This document shows, piece by piece, positions 22,271 through 32,385 of a stretch of 64,000 nt of DNA; within the stretch, counting starts at the first letter, position 1, and every line of letters begins with the position of its first letter. The translations under genes were made by a program, and so were the position numbers. The notes below the pieces were generated by a model that saw nothing but the letters and a program-made list of their open reading frames with translations, did no database searches and was not told where the DNA came from. Source of the stretch: Dromiciops gliroides (taxonomy: Eukaryota; Chordata; Mammalia; Microbiotheria; Microbiotheriidae); contig NC_057865.1 of the NCBI RefSeq assembly GCF_019393635.1, positions 301,768,885-301,832,884 on the forward strand, given 5' to 3'.

Positions 22271-22675
22271 GGCCATCAGCACCATCACTGGCTGGTTTTG
22301 CTTCAAGGTTGATTGATTACCTAGGGAACATTCACTCTAGGGTGAGACAGGAATATCCAGAAAAGACAGAGATTGAAATAACAAGAATAGCTCTCCATAA
22401 GGCTCGAACCCATTCTAGGTAAAATCCACTCTCTGTCCTACCTGTCCTGCTTCCATGTGTGAGTGGAGGGAAGGAGATTCTGGCTCAGGATGGGGGGTTC
22501 TAAAGGTCAAGCCCCACATGAGGCCCTGGGACTGAGCCTGGGCTCGGGGAACACAGGGCTTGGCATGCTGGAAAAGCCCCCAGTGGGGGAGGTGGAAGCA
22601 TCCCGAGCGCTTCCTCCTATAGAACACACACTGCCCCTTTTGGGTGCAGGGAAAATGAAATGGGAAACTATAGAA

Positions 22676-22775
22676 TTTCACAAGGGGATATCAGAGCTGG
22701 GAGGGAACTTAGAACAGGGGATGTTAGGGCTGGGAGGGGCCTGAGAACAGGAAAAGTCAGAGCTGGGAAGGCCTC
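22676..22775 (-). repeat. SINE-tail minisatellite, about 3 units
   Basis: Three units of the same 33-base repeat as at 3.1-3.5 kb: AGAGCTGGGAGGGAACTTAG, GGGCTGGGAGGGGCCTGAGA, AGAGCTGGGAAGGC. Confidence 0.8.
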
Positions 22776-22830
22776 CCAGTCATGGGCAACAAGCAGAGAA
22801 AATGTTTGGAGTCTTCTGTGAGGGAGAGAC

Positions 22831-22835
<5 letters not shown>

Positions 22836-22921
<86 letters not shown>
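22836..22921. repeat. (GA)n(TG)n compound microsatellite
   Basis: An uninterrupted GA run of about 44 bases passes directly into an uninterrupted TG run of about 42 bases. Confidence 0.97.
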
Positions 22922-22922
<1 letters not shown>

Positions 22923-22929
22923 GGGGGTC

Positions 22930-23665
22930 AGAAAGGTGGGAATGGCTAGGTTAAGAAAGGCACTGCATGCTAAAAGAGGTCCTATTTGATTCTGGAGATG
23001 ATATGGAGTCTATCGAGTAGGGGGATGGCATGGTCAGACCCTGGCTTTAGGTTTTTTGTTTGTTTGTTTGTTCATTTGTTTTTATTTGCAGGGCAATGAG
23101 GCTTAAGTGACTTGCCCAGGGTCACACAGCTAGTAAGTGTCAAGTGTCTGAGGCTGGATTTGAACTCAGGTCCTCTTGAATCCAAGGCCAGTGCTTTATC
23201 CACTGCGCCACCTAGCTGCCCCTTGACCCTGGCTTTAGGAAAACCCCTTTGGTGACTAAATGGAGGAGGAACTGGAGGGAGAGACTTGAGGCGGCAGCCA
23301 TGGCAATAGTCCAGGTATGAGGTGATGAGGACCTGCCCCAGGGTGGGGTGAGAGGGGAGAAGGGTGCACGTTTAAGAGATGTCACAAGGCTTTGGCACCA
23401 GCTTGGAAGGGAGGGGGGTGAGAGAGAGGGAAGAGTTCAGGTTGACTCCTAGGTTGGAAGCCTGGACCCCCCAGGCTGGTAGGGCAGGTACTGGGGCAGG
23501 GAAGAGGAGGGAATGTCCCATTTTGGACCGGTCGCTGGCCCAGGTGTTTTCTCATTGGGTTATGGAGTTGGAGGGCAGTGGTAGAGGGGAAAGATATGCC
23601 CAGGTAACTAAGGAACAAGCCTGGCCATCCCTCCCCCTCGGCCTCTGTCAATCATTCTTAGGATG
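22930..23665 (+). repeat. Ancient long interspersed repeat, split by a SINE
   Basis: Contains the familiar blocks ATATGGAGTCTATCGAGTAG, GGGATGGCATGGTCAGACC, GGCAATAGTCCAGGTATGAG, GTGATGAGGACCTGC and TTGACTCCTAGGTTGGAAGC. These belong to a long, non-coding, mammal-wide or marsupial interspersed family whose name I cannot assign. Other parts of the family appear at 51.85-52.35 and 59.87-60.45 kb. Confidence 0.5.
23052..23224 (-). repeat. Marsupial tRNA-type SINE, minus strand
   Basis: Complete antisense copy, from a poly-T/(TTTG)n tail to TGCGCCACCTAGCTGCCCC. A perfect 15-base target duplication, GACCCTGGCTTTAGG, lies at 23037-23051 and 23225-23239, within the ancient repeat. Confidence 0.95.
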
Positions 23666-24120
23666 GGCCTAGAGCAGCCATGGGTGCTTTTCTCTGGACC
23701 GCCCCCCCTTCAACAGCCTTCCTTCTCTGCCTCCCTTCCCCCAAGCCTTGCCCAGGGTCTCTTTGTCCCATTGGGGAGCTCTTCCTGCTACTTCTTGTAT
23801 GAGGATGGGCCCAGAGCAGTGACCCTCCCTTCTGAGGACTCTACCACCATGTTCCTCCATGGGTAACCTGTCCTCTTCTTCCCCACTTTCACCTCCCTTT
23901 AATGTGTTGTCTTCCCATGGAAGACTGGCAGCTCTCTGAGGGCAGGAGCTGGTTTGTATTGGCTCGGTGCCTGACACATCGTAGGGGCTTTGGAAACGCT
24001 TGTCCGACTCCACCTCCCACTCACTTTCCCTAGTGCCTTCTTCCTTTTCCTGATCTTCCTCTCCCCTTAGCTGAGGACCAGCCTGGCAGGGCCATACCAC
24101 CAGAGGTATTTTCACGTCCC
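23666..24120. other. Unique stretch with a short repeat end
   Basis: No gene recognised. GTGCCTGACACATCGTAGG near 23965-23990 is the typical 3' end word of a MIR-type SINE. Confidence 0.4.
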
Positions 24121-24124
24121 CACC

Positions 24125-24475
24125 TCCTTTTTAAAAAGCACAAAGTAGTGACAGCAGTATTGTTCAAGGAGCAATTGTGAATGACTTAACTACCCTCAGC
24201 TCTGAAATGATCCAAGACAACCCACAGGAACTAATGAGGAAGCTTACTATGCACCCCTATAGAAAGAACTGATAAAAAGAACACTTGTGGATTGTACATA
24301 TATAACCTGATTGCGATCTTGTGGAGGGGGGAGGAAAGGGAGGGAGGGAGGGAGAAAAGTTTGGAACTCTAAATCTTATGAAAATGAATGTTGAAAACTA
24401 CCCTTACATATAAATGGAAAATAAAATAAATACAAAAAGAAAAAATAATAAAATAAAAATCACAGAAACCTCTGG
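24125..24475 (+). mobile_element. L1 LINE 3' end, second subfamily
   Basis: AATGATCCAAGACAACCCAC, CTAATGAGGAAGCTTACTAT, a G-rich tract at about 24324-24356 and TATGAAAATGAATGTTGAAA: a 5'-truncated L1 3' UTR. It differs in sequence from the copy at 19.4 kb, so probably another subfamily. The tail is AATAAAATAAATAC. Confidence 0.72.
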
Positions 24476-25090
24476 AACATCCATCTCTTCAAGGGTGGAA
24501 GCGACTGTGACCCAGAAGGGGAGACTGAGACTGTGAAGGCACATCATAGGTTAATGGGCATAGAGCTTGAAGGAGCATTAGGCTCATTGAGGCAAGTGAC
24601 TTCTTTAAGGTCATACATACAGAGGCAGAGTGGAGATTTGAACTAGGGTCCTGTGACTAAGCTGTGTCTTGTGAACTTTTTACTGTTACACACTTAAGTT
24701 TTTTTGGCTTCTCAATCACCATCCATATCTGTATTGGATTAGAATATATGTATATGATGTATGTGTATGTGCATAAATGTATCATATATATATCAGGGAA
24801 GGAAACCCTGATTTTAAACCTCAGCTGCCTTGCGGCTATACCCATATATGGGAAAGGCTTTGGGAGTTCACCCCGAGGAAAAATCAGGAGTCGGAGTCCC
24901 TTAGGCAGTTGGATGTCAGACATCACATCCCTCTAGCAACTCCTGCGGCGGCACTGGTGCCAAAATGTACTGGCTCTGCCTCTCCTTTGGATCCACCCAT
25001 GTCTCGGAGAGGGAAAACCTGCTGCATGGGCAACAGCCCGTTTTCCATATTGATCCGCCCACGTCAGTGCCCTGGAGAGGAGAGGCCTAC
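24476..25090. other. Antisense MIR then unique sequence
   Basis: 24480-24660 is a reverse MIR-type SINE (GGCAAGTGACTTCTTTAAGG, GGAGATTTGAACTAGGGTCC). 24700-25080 is unique, with a TATATGTATATGATGTATG run. Confidence 0.5.
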
Positions 25091-25093
25091 TAT

Positions 25094-25097
25094 ATAT

Positions 25098-25133
<36 letters not shown>
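25094..25133. repeat. (CA)n microsatellite
   Basis: Continuous CA run of about 33 bases flanked by TATATA words. Confidence 0.95.
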
Positions 25134-25135
<2 letters not shown>

Positions 25136-25154
25136 GAGAGAGAGAAAGAGAGGA

Positions 25155-25325
25155 GAGTAAGGTACTGTGCTGGATATTATTCTGAACTTGGAGTCAAAAA
25201 GATCTGAGTCCAAATCCATCTAAATTGGTTATTAGCTATACAACCCTGGCATGCCACTGGCTGCCTCAGTTTGCTCATCTGTAAAATGGGGAATCGGGGG
25301 ACTTCTGGGGAACAAACAGGGTAAC
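25155..25325 (+). repeat. Sense MIR-type SINE
   Basis: CTTGGAGTCAAAAAGATCTG, ACAACCCTGGCATGCCACTG, CTCAGTTTGCTCATCTGTAA, AATGGGGAATC. Confidence 0.75.
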
Positions 25326-25344
25326 AGATGTTCGGCCTTTTGTA

Positions 25345-25431
25345 AAGGTTGTCCCAAAAATCTCAGCGCAGTTTTAGGTTTTAATGCTTAAAATTGCATG
25401 AAACTTTTGGAACACACTTGATACATTAATC
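25345..25431. mobile_element. Tc1/mariner-type MITE, 87 bp
   Basis: A short palindromic DNA-transposon relic. The left end reads AAGGTTGTCCCAAAAATCTC. The right end, reversed, reads TCAAGTGTGTTCCAAAAGTT. The ends pair imperfectly over about 30 bases with a short A/T-rich centre (GGTTTTAATGCTTAAAA). A TA dinucleotide lies directly outside each end (25343-25344 and 25432-25433), the mariner target duplication. It has no coding capacity. Confidence 0.7.
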
Positions 25432-25439
25432 TGGTTACT

Positions 25440-26380
25440 GTACATTATTATGTAGCATAGAGGACAGAGCATTTGACGTTGAGTCCTGAAGACCTGGGCC
25501 TAAATTCTGACTTACTGGTGTAACCTGTATTTGCATGAGACTCTCCTCATTGGTGGGGGATTGGTCACTCCAAGGTCCATGGCTGAACAAGGACTAGAGT
25601 TGGAGGGAGCTTGAGAGAAGAGAGACTGGTTTCTGGGTTACAGACTCGATTTAGTTTCCTTACAGGAGATGAAGACTGGGAAGAAGCTGACATGTAGGGG
25701 AGCTCCCAGTCTCCACCACGGCCCTTTTCCAGCTTGCTACACGGGGGCTTTGGGGAACGTCTCCTTGGGTGCGATTCCAGACCCTCTGTCTCGGCTGAGC
25801 TGAGATACCTTGTTCCCATTGGGAGAGTGTATTGACTCTGTGTATTTATTGCCTGGCATATCTCCTCCTCTGTCTACCTTCTCTGGTCTGTTTGCTACCA
25901 GCTTGGAGAAATGGGTTTATTTGATATTTGGTGAGAAGACAGTCCAGCCTTGCCTGTATAGCTTGGAGCACTCTTGTAAAGCCCAGCTCAAATCTACAAA
26001 GGATTTTCCCTAGGAGCTAAAGGGGATAGATGGAATTCTGGGCTAGCGCCTCCTCTCTCCAAGGACAGCTGTCAGCCTCTGGTCTCACCTGTGCCCCATG
26101 TGGGCACACATAACTTTCATGTACAAAACTTATAGAACACAGACACACAGACACCCTTACCCTAGCTTTGTGACTGTGGGTCAGCCTCTAATAATCTCTC
26201 TGTATAGTGAAAGTTTTGGATTGATTTTGACCTCTTCCGGCTCTCAATCCAATCACCAGCCAACAGTGGCTAAATACCAGTAGAGGGCAGCAACCCACTT
26301 CCAACGGTCTCAGTCACATACTTGGCTTCAGATCTCCTAGGTGCTTTTTGAAGCTTTCTCCACCAGCTCTCCTTTGGCCC
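25440..26380. other. Gene-free stretch
   Basis: Weak SINE-like text at about 25445-25540, otherwise unique. No gene recognised. Confidence 0.35.
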
Positions 26381-26384
26381 AAAT

Positions 26385-26595
26385 TTTACATAAGAGGAAA
26401 CTGAGGCCCAGAGGTGGGAGGGGCCCTCAAGCCTAGAATGTCAGGGCTTAAGGGGGCCTTAGAAAGCACCTTGTTCAAATCACCCATTCTCCACAGCAGG
26501 AAACTAAAGCCCAGAGAGAGCAGGACTAAGTTAGGTCACACACTGGGTCCCCAGTCCCCTGCTCTCTGGTCCAAGGTCTTTCCATTACATTTCAG
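26385..26595 (-). repeat. Antisense MIR-type SINEs with a tail unit
   Basis: ACATAAGAGGAAACTGAGGC, then GGGAGGGGCCCTCAAGCC and GAATGTCAGGGCTTAAGGG (a tail unit), then CAGGAAACTAAAGCCCAGAG. Confidence 0.65.
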
Positions 26596-27149
26596 CTATT
26601 GTTGGCAAGAGGAGGGAGCACACAGAAGGGGGAAGGCAGGATGGAGAAGAAAAGAGGGGACAGAAAGGAGAGTGGCTAAGATCAGTAGTAGGAAGGGAGA
26701 AGAGTGAGAAATAAGAAAAGTTGGGAAAGCATGAAAGGAGGGAGGAAGAAAGGGATGAGTGGAGAGTGCGAGACAGAAGGTGCGAAAGAGAGGAAGGCTA
26801 GGACACACCCCTGGCAAAGGCCTCTACTTGGATTGGAACTTCACTTTCTACTTTTGTTTATCCTTCCTGTCTCTCACCAACCTCCTCACACAATGGACTG
26901 TGTAGTCCTGGGGGGGGGGGCCTGGACATAGACTTTAAGTTTTGTTTTTGTGCCCCCCTGGTCTGGGCACAGCGACTTCCACATACCGGGGAAATGCCTG
27001 CTGAATTGAATTGACTGGATTAGCAGGAGAAGAGAGAAAAGGGAGAGCAAGTAGAGGAAAGAGGAGGCCCTGGAGGGTTCTGAGCCGGGGTGGGGAGAGG
27101 GAGGAGATGGGGAGGGGGGAAGGAAGAAGAAAGAAGGGGAAAGGCATAT

Positions 27150-27151
27150 GA

Positions 27152-27212
<61 letters not shown>
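27150..27212. repeat. (TG)n microsatellite
   Basis: Uninterrupted GTGT run of about 58 bases. Confidence 0.97.
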
Positions 27213-27215
<3 letters not shown>

Positions 27216-27700
27216 CTATAGGGAAGCTAGGGGGATTAGGTTTATGTCTCTCTACACACATGTATCTGCGTGTTTCTCTGTGTCTCTGCCTCGGTCTCTC
27301 CTTCCCTTCCCCCCCCCCCAGGTGAGCGGCGGCGGCTGCTTTTTCGGTCCCGGTCCCATGGGTGCTTCTCTGCCTAACACCAACTCCGGATCCTTCTCGT
27401 TTACTCCCTCCCAACAACCAGCAGGCTTAGCCACTTTGTTCTTTAGCACCAACCCAAATAGCATGACAAGAGTCTTAGTTACTCCCCGCCCCAATCCTGG
27501 GCACATTGTCCCACCAATCCACATAGAGTTAGAGTGGGAGCGGGCAGAAATTGAAAGTACAATTGTGACGGGGCACCTGTGTGCTCATCCTCAGGAAGGC
27601 AGGGCCAGCACTGAGCACGGGTTTCATAAATGCTTGTGGGTGGATCACTCCATTAGACAGATGTGGGGGGAGGAGAGCAAGGAAGGGCAGGGGTAAGAAG
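27213..27700. other. Unique stretch, no gene seen
   Basis: The longest open frame (about 27148-27696) begins in the TG repeat and shows no known domain. A C-run plus AG at 27309-27321 looks like a splice acceptor by chance. Confidence 0.35.
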
Positions 27701-28480
27701 GAAGGAATGAGTCCCTGGGTTCCGGAGCAGACGCTGTTCTCCCCTCTTTTCCCCAGCCCCGGGGACAGCAGCGCAAGAAAGGACTCCGGGATCGCCGAAG
27801 CAGCTGCCCTGGGCATCGCCAACTCCGAGCCTTCTGGCCTGGGGCTGGGCTCTCCAGCGTCCCAGTCCTTTTGGGGGGAGGAAGGGAGGGAGCTCTCGCG
27901 CTGCGCTCACCTCTAGGGACCTGGACTTCTCCGTGATTCATGAAACAAGAGGCGTCCGCCCTTGTTCCTGGGGCGGAGGAGCCCTAGTTTGGGAGTTAGA
28001 CTCAGGAGGTCCGGCTTCCAGACCCGCCTCAGCCGCTAATGCACCGTCACCCACAGCGAGTCTCACCCCCTCCACTGGCCTCAGTTTCCCCAGCTCTTTG
28101 CTGTAGAAAGAGGGGGCCGACCTGACCATGCCAGCTTTTACTTTTCCAAGTTTGTTTCTTCACATGGGACCAGTCCTGCCATGGCTCTCTCTGCCCTGCA
28201 GGGGGAGGTGTTGGCCCGCTCCGGCCGGCCGAGCTGGCGGGGCGGGGGAGGGCGGGCAACATCTTCTCCCTGCGCAGGACGCCGCTCGGCCCCGCTCAGT
28301 AACCTGGCCTCCGCTCGTTCGGTCGCCGCTGCTTCCTTGGGCATTTCAGCCTCAGTCATGGCACTAGAGCAATCCCCAAGGGAAGAGCCCCTGGGCCTCT
28401 GACTGGGGCACAGCGGGGCCACCTTCTCTGAGACTCGCAGCCCGTGCCCGCAGCCGCACACAGGGAGCCGGCCATGGGTC
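27700..28480. promoter_or_regulatory. Small CpG-rich patch
   Basis: CpG dinucleotides are frequent, especially at about 28205-28340 (CTCCGGCCGGCCGAGCTGGC, CGCTCGTTCGGTCGCCGCTG), with GC-box-like GGCGGGGCGGGG. It lies about 4 kb upstream of WNT7B exon 1. A sense MIR-type SINE remnant is embedded at about 27985-28125. It could be a weak promoter or enhancer for an upstream or antisense transcript. No transcript boundary can be read from sequence alone. Confidence 0.4.
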
Positions 28481-28599
28481 TGGCTGAGAGGACATCGGGG
28501 TTGGGGGGCTAAGATGGTGAGGAGCTTTAGGACCCCCCTCTCCCTCCTAGAGGTCATCCCCTTCTCAGCAGGAGAGAGATTGGGTACCTCCTATCTGTG

Positions 28600-28750
28600 G
28601 GATTTGGGGGAGACCTTGGGCAGGAACATAGGGCTAGAACTAGAAGGAATCTCAGAGGTGAATGACAGAAGAGGGGACTGAGGCCCACAGGGACCCAGAC
28701 TCACTAAGGTAGGCTGTGGCAGAGACTGGATATCAATTCTGGTGCTCCCA
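28600..28750 (-). repeat. Antisense MIR-type SINE
   Basis: ACATAGGGCTAGAACTAGAA, GGAATCTCAGAGGTGAATGA, AGGGGACTGAGGCCCACAGG. Confidence 0.6.
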
Positions 28751-28829
28751 TTCCAAATGCCTCTCCTTATAACTGTCATGTGTAAGGACAAAAGGGGGTG
28801 CGACAGCTCTGGACCCTCTAACCCCTCAG

Positions 28830-28998
28830 ACATCCTCTGTTCTAAGGCCCTTCCCAGCCCTGATCTTCCATGTTCTGTTCTAAGCCCCACCCCACCCCCA
28901 GCGTTGACATTCCCTGTTCTAAGGTCCCTCCCAGTCCAGATATTCCACCTTCTCTGTTCTAAGACCTCTCTCAGCTCTGATATTTCATTTGCTAAACC
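28830..28998 (+). repeat. SINE-tail minisatellite, 4-5 sense units
   Basis: Units read TCTAAGGCCCTTCCCAGCCC, TTCTAAGCCCCACCCCACCC, TTCTAAGGTCCCTCCCAGTC and TTCTAAGACCTCTCTCAGCT. It has a period near 33 with one longer unit. Confidence 0.8.
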
Positions 28999-29474
28999 CC
29001 CACCACTACCGCCTTTTCCCAGCAGGGTCTTTTCTTAGTTCTTTTTTTCTGACGAAATAATGTCCCATCTAAGGGCCTTCCAGGCTCTGTCAGTCTCCGT
29101 TTTGTGACCTGCAGTCCCTTCCAGGTATGTCCCATTGATTCTTTGGGGTCAGGAGGAAGAGGGGTGGTGAGGAAGACTCAAAGGATTTAAGGGGATTAGG
29201 GAGGGATCAGCCGGCTCCAGCCGTGAGCTGGCTGGGGGTGGGCGTGGGCCCTGGGAGGGGGAGAGGGAGAGGGATTCCTTTGTGGGGCCAGAGCTTCTTC
29301 CAGTTCTGAAACCTAAAGAGAGAGAGGGAGGATTGGGGGTTGGGGGTAGAGGGAGGATTGTCCAGGAAAAAGGGCTCAGTCAGCTGGATCCTGGAGAAGA
29401 AGACTCATCTCCCTTGTTGGGCACACACACATTCACACAGACATACACATCGACTCAGAAACAGACAATTCTCT

Positions 29475-29492
29475 CCCCTTCTCTCTCTCTCG

Positions 29493-29560
<68 letters not shown>

Positions 29561-29705
29561 CTCGCTCTCTCTCTCGCTCTCTCGCTCACTCTCTCGCTCT
29601 CTCGCTCTCGATCTCTCTCTCGCTCTCACGCTCTCTCTCGCTCTCTTTCTCCTCTTCTCTCTGTCTCCCTCTCTCTTTTTCCTCTCCCTCCCTCTCCCCC
29701 CCCCT
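29475..29705. repeat. (CT)n polypyrimidine tract
   Basis: About 230 bases of CTCTCT broken by CG and CA steps (CTCTCGCTCTCGCTC). It is a homopurine/homopyrimidine tract able in principle to form H-DNA. Serine/leucine- or arginine/glutamate-rich frames over it are artefacts. Confidence 0.95.
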
Positions 29706-30200
29706 CCCTCAACTGAGGATGAAACTTCTCTACGGGGGTTCTGAGCGCAGTCCCTCCCCAAAGACAAAGGGCTTTTCAAATCAATTCAGTTGTGGTGAGT
29801 TCGATTCAATTCAGTCCCATCCAAAGCAGCCGCCTCATTCAACTGAGTTCAGCTCAACCCTATTGCATTGCCCTATACCCCATTTGTCTTTATTGGCCAC
29901 CCTCTGTGAGCCCAGAGCTCTCTGGGACTGGGGGTGGGGTTGGAGGAGAAGAAGAGACTCAATGCCTTCTTTCCCTGTTCTCTTAATCTCTCGGGGTTGG
30001 GAGGGGGGAGGCTGGGGCAGAGAGACCCTCCCACAGGACACTGAGGCATCCATTGCAACATGGAGGGAGCCTTGAACCACAAATGTGCTCAGATGGATTC
30101 CCGAGGCCCAGGAAGCTGCTTTTCGGCTGTCCATCTCAATTCCCCCTATAGCAAAGGGGATCTTTGCTAGGCTTGGAGTCAGGTAACACGAGGCCAAATG
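29706..30200. other. Unique stretch, no gene seen
   Basis: Nothing recognised except an AATTCAGTT/ATTCAATTCAGT repetition near 29780-29850. Confidence 0.3.
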
Positions 30201-30254
30201 AGAATGAAGATCTCCGAAGAAAGGACCAGTTCCTTTTTTAAATTTTTTTGCCTG

Positions 30255-30560
30255 CATTCCCAATACCTAGCAGGGGGGCAACACACAGTAGGAGTTAATA
30301 AATGCTCCTCGAATGAATGAATGAATGAATGAGTGTGTGACTGAATGCGTCCAGCCTCAGACTGTAGCGGCTGTATGACCACCTGATGGTCTAACTCTCT
30401 CTGTGCCTTAGTTTCCTCGTCAGTAAAGTGGGTACAATGGTACCTTCATACTAATATCAAAACCTTGCTGTAAGGCTCAGGTGAGACGGGTCACTAACTT
30501 GAAAGCAATCTAGAAATGCCCATTGTCATCATCATTATTCCAAATGAGACTCAACTTCCT
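30255..30560. repeat. Repeat end, (GAAT)n and sense MIR
   Basis: ACACACAGTAGGAGTTAATA and AATGCTCCTCGAATG end an interspersed repeat whose tail grew into (GAAT)n at about 30312-30331. A sense MIR-type SINE follows at about 30380-30540 (CCTTAGTTTCCTCGTCAGTA, GGTGAGACGGG). Confidence 0.65.
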
Positions 30561-32083
30561 GGGTTGTTGAAATAGGCCGGTGGTGAGTACAAACCTGAGC
30601 TCCACCCTGGGCTCTTGTCCTTCCTAGTGCCCTAGCCTTGGGCGTGTGGTTCAGCTCAATGGTCCTCGGCTTTCTCACTTGTAAAATGGGCACCCCCCCC
30701 CACACACACACACTACTACTGACTAAATTCCTGATAAATACTACTACTTCTCTTACCACCACCACCCTCCATTGAAGATTTGCCCCGTGGCAGGAGAGCT
30801 CAAAGAAAGCTGGGCCTCCAAGTGGGGGAGCAGAAGACCGACCCCCGCAGCTAGATCCAGGGCAGGGAAACCAGTCGGCTGAGGCCATCACCCTCCCTCA
30901 CTGACTGCTGTGGTTCTGAGCTGGGCCTGATAAGGAGGGAGATGGGAGGGTGGGGATGGAAGGGAGAGAGGGAGGGAGGCTGGGCACGGGGGATGGGGGG
31001 GGTGCGGGGAGGGGGATCCTCCTTCCCCAGGGAGCCAGCGAGCAGAGAAACCTCTCTGGCTGCCAAGTCCTCCCTCCACAACCACCCCCCCCCCCAGCCC
31101 GCCTGCCCTGCCGCCCGCCCTGGGCTCCCCTCCAGCCTCCAAGGAGGTGGGGCCCCTTCTGCAGGTGTCCTCCCCCTCCCTCCCCCTTCTTTCCCTCCTT
31201 CTTTCTCTACCTCCACTCGCCTCTTTCCTGCTCCCCCCACCCCCTCACACCCTATTTTCCCACCCAGATCTGCCTCCTTTCTTCTCCCTGCCCCCATCCT
31301 GCACCCCTCATCATCAGAGACAGAGACTGAGACCGAGGACAGGGACACAGCCACAGGAGCAAGCAGAAACCCCTGAAAGAGAAATATTTAGGACGATGAA
31401 TCTTGGAAACTAGGGAAGAAAAGGGAGAAAGAGAGAGGGGAGAGAGGAGGCAGAGAGAGACATACACACAGAGACACACAGAGACAGGGAGAGATAGAGA
31501 GACTGCTTCTACCTGCGGCCGCAAGAGCTTGGCAGGCAGCTCCTCCCCAAAGAGAGTGCGCTCCCTCCCTCGCTCGCTCCCTCCCTCGCTCGCTCCCTCC
31601 CTCGCTCGCTCCCTCGCTAGCTCGCTCGCTCTCCCCTTGGGCAGCAGGCAGGCAGGCGGGCGGGCGGGCGGGCCGGCAGACAAGTAAAGGCACATGGGAC
31701 CGAGAGAGACTGGGGCCGGGACTCCAGGGCGCTGAGGAGCCACAGCCGCGGCCCTGAGCTGCCGCGCGGCCATCTGTGCGGTTTTCTGGCCGAGTCCCTG
31801 TCCCTGCTCCCCATCCCAGTTCCCATTGCTGTCCCTCTCCCCACTCCCCACCCTCACCCCCAGGCGCTTCCTGGGGGGCTCGGGGCCGCCTCTCGCTCCC
31901 CTTCCCCCTAACCTCCCCCTGCCCGGGTTGGGGTTCTACTCTGCGGCCAGTTGGGCGAATTATCCTGGGCGCCCCCTCCCCGCCCGCCTGGGAGACGCCC
32001 TCGCCCCCGCCCCCGCAAGCCCCCCCCCAGCCCCGCCCCCGGGCCAGTTGACTGCTCGGTAGCCGGGGCGGGCTGGGCTCAGG

Positions 32084-32205
32084 ATGCCGCGGGCAGGCTC
32101 ACCATGGTGGTAGGGCGCGCCCAGCGCCCGCCTGTGCCGGTCCCCGTCGCTGCCTCTGTTGCTGTCCTGTTCCTGAGCGCCGGGCTCCGGGCCGCCGCTG
32201 CCTAG
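32084..32205 (+). other. Two short upstream ORFs in the WNT7B leader
   Basis: A 9-codon uORF starts at ATG 32084 and stops at 32113. A second uORF of 33 codons starts at ATG 32104 and stops at 32205. Its context, CTCACCATGG, is close to the ideal Kozak sequence and better than that of the main ATG. It encodes a basic N-terminus then VAASVAVLFLSAGL, by chance or otherwise like a signal anchor. It ends 109 bases before the main start, so reinitiation is possible. Whether these lie in the mature leader depends on the unseen start site. Confidence 0.45.
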
Positions 32206-32314
32206 CCCAAGCCCGAGCCCCGCTCCGCACCTCGGGGCTCCCCCCGCCCCTTGCCCCAGCCCGGCCTCCCTCCCCCGCCCCAGCTGTTTATGGCTCAGTC
32301 TATCTTCCTGGATC

Positions 32315-32385
32315 ATGCACAGAAACTTTCGCAAGTGGATTTTCTACGTGTTTCTCTGCTTTGGCGTCCTCTACGTGAAGCTGGG
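32315..32385 (+). CDS. WNT7B: WNT7B first coding exon (signal peptide)
   Basis: This is the first coding exon of WNT7B, a secreted, lipid-modified Wnt ligand that acts through Frizzled/LRP and, in brain vessels, GPR124/RECK. The frame from ATG 32315 gives MHRNFRKWIFYVFLCFGVLY then VKL, matching the human WNT7B N-terminus residue for residue as I remember it. Residues 1-8 are basic and 9-21 form the hydrophobic signal-peptide core. The exon holds 23 codons plus two bases (GG) and ends at a strong donor, GTGAGT, at 32386, giving phase 2 as in WNT7-family genes. The start context has A at -3. An out-of-frame ATG at 32290 overlaps this start in another frame. Exon 2 (the ALSSVVALG... part) was not found to the right, so only this piece of the about 350-residue protein is present. 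Confidence 0.97.

Noticed and set aside
27309-27360. Exon after a C-run and AG at 27321
   Set aside because: Looks like an acceptor followed by an open frame, but no known protein and the upstream part is a TG array.
29282-29779. Serine/leucine-rich and arginine/glutamate-rich open frames
   Set aside because: Translations of the (CT)n tract.
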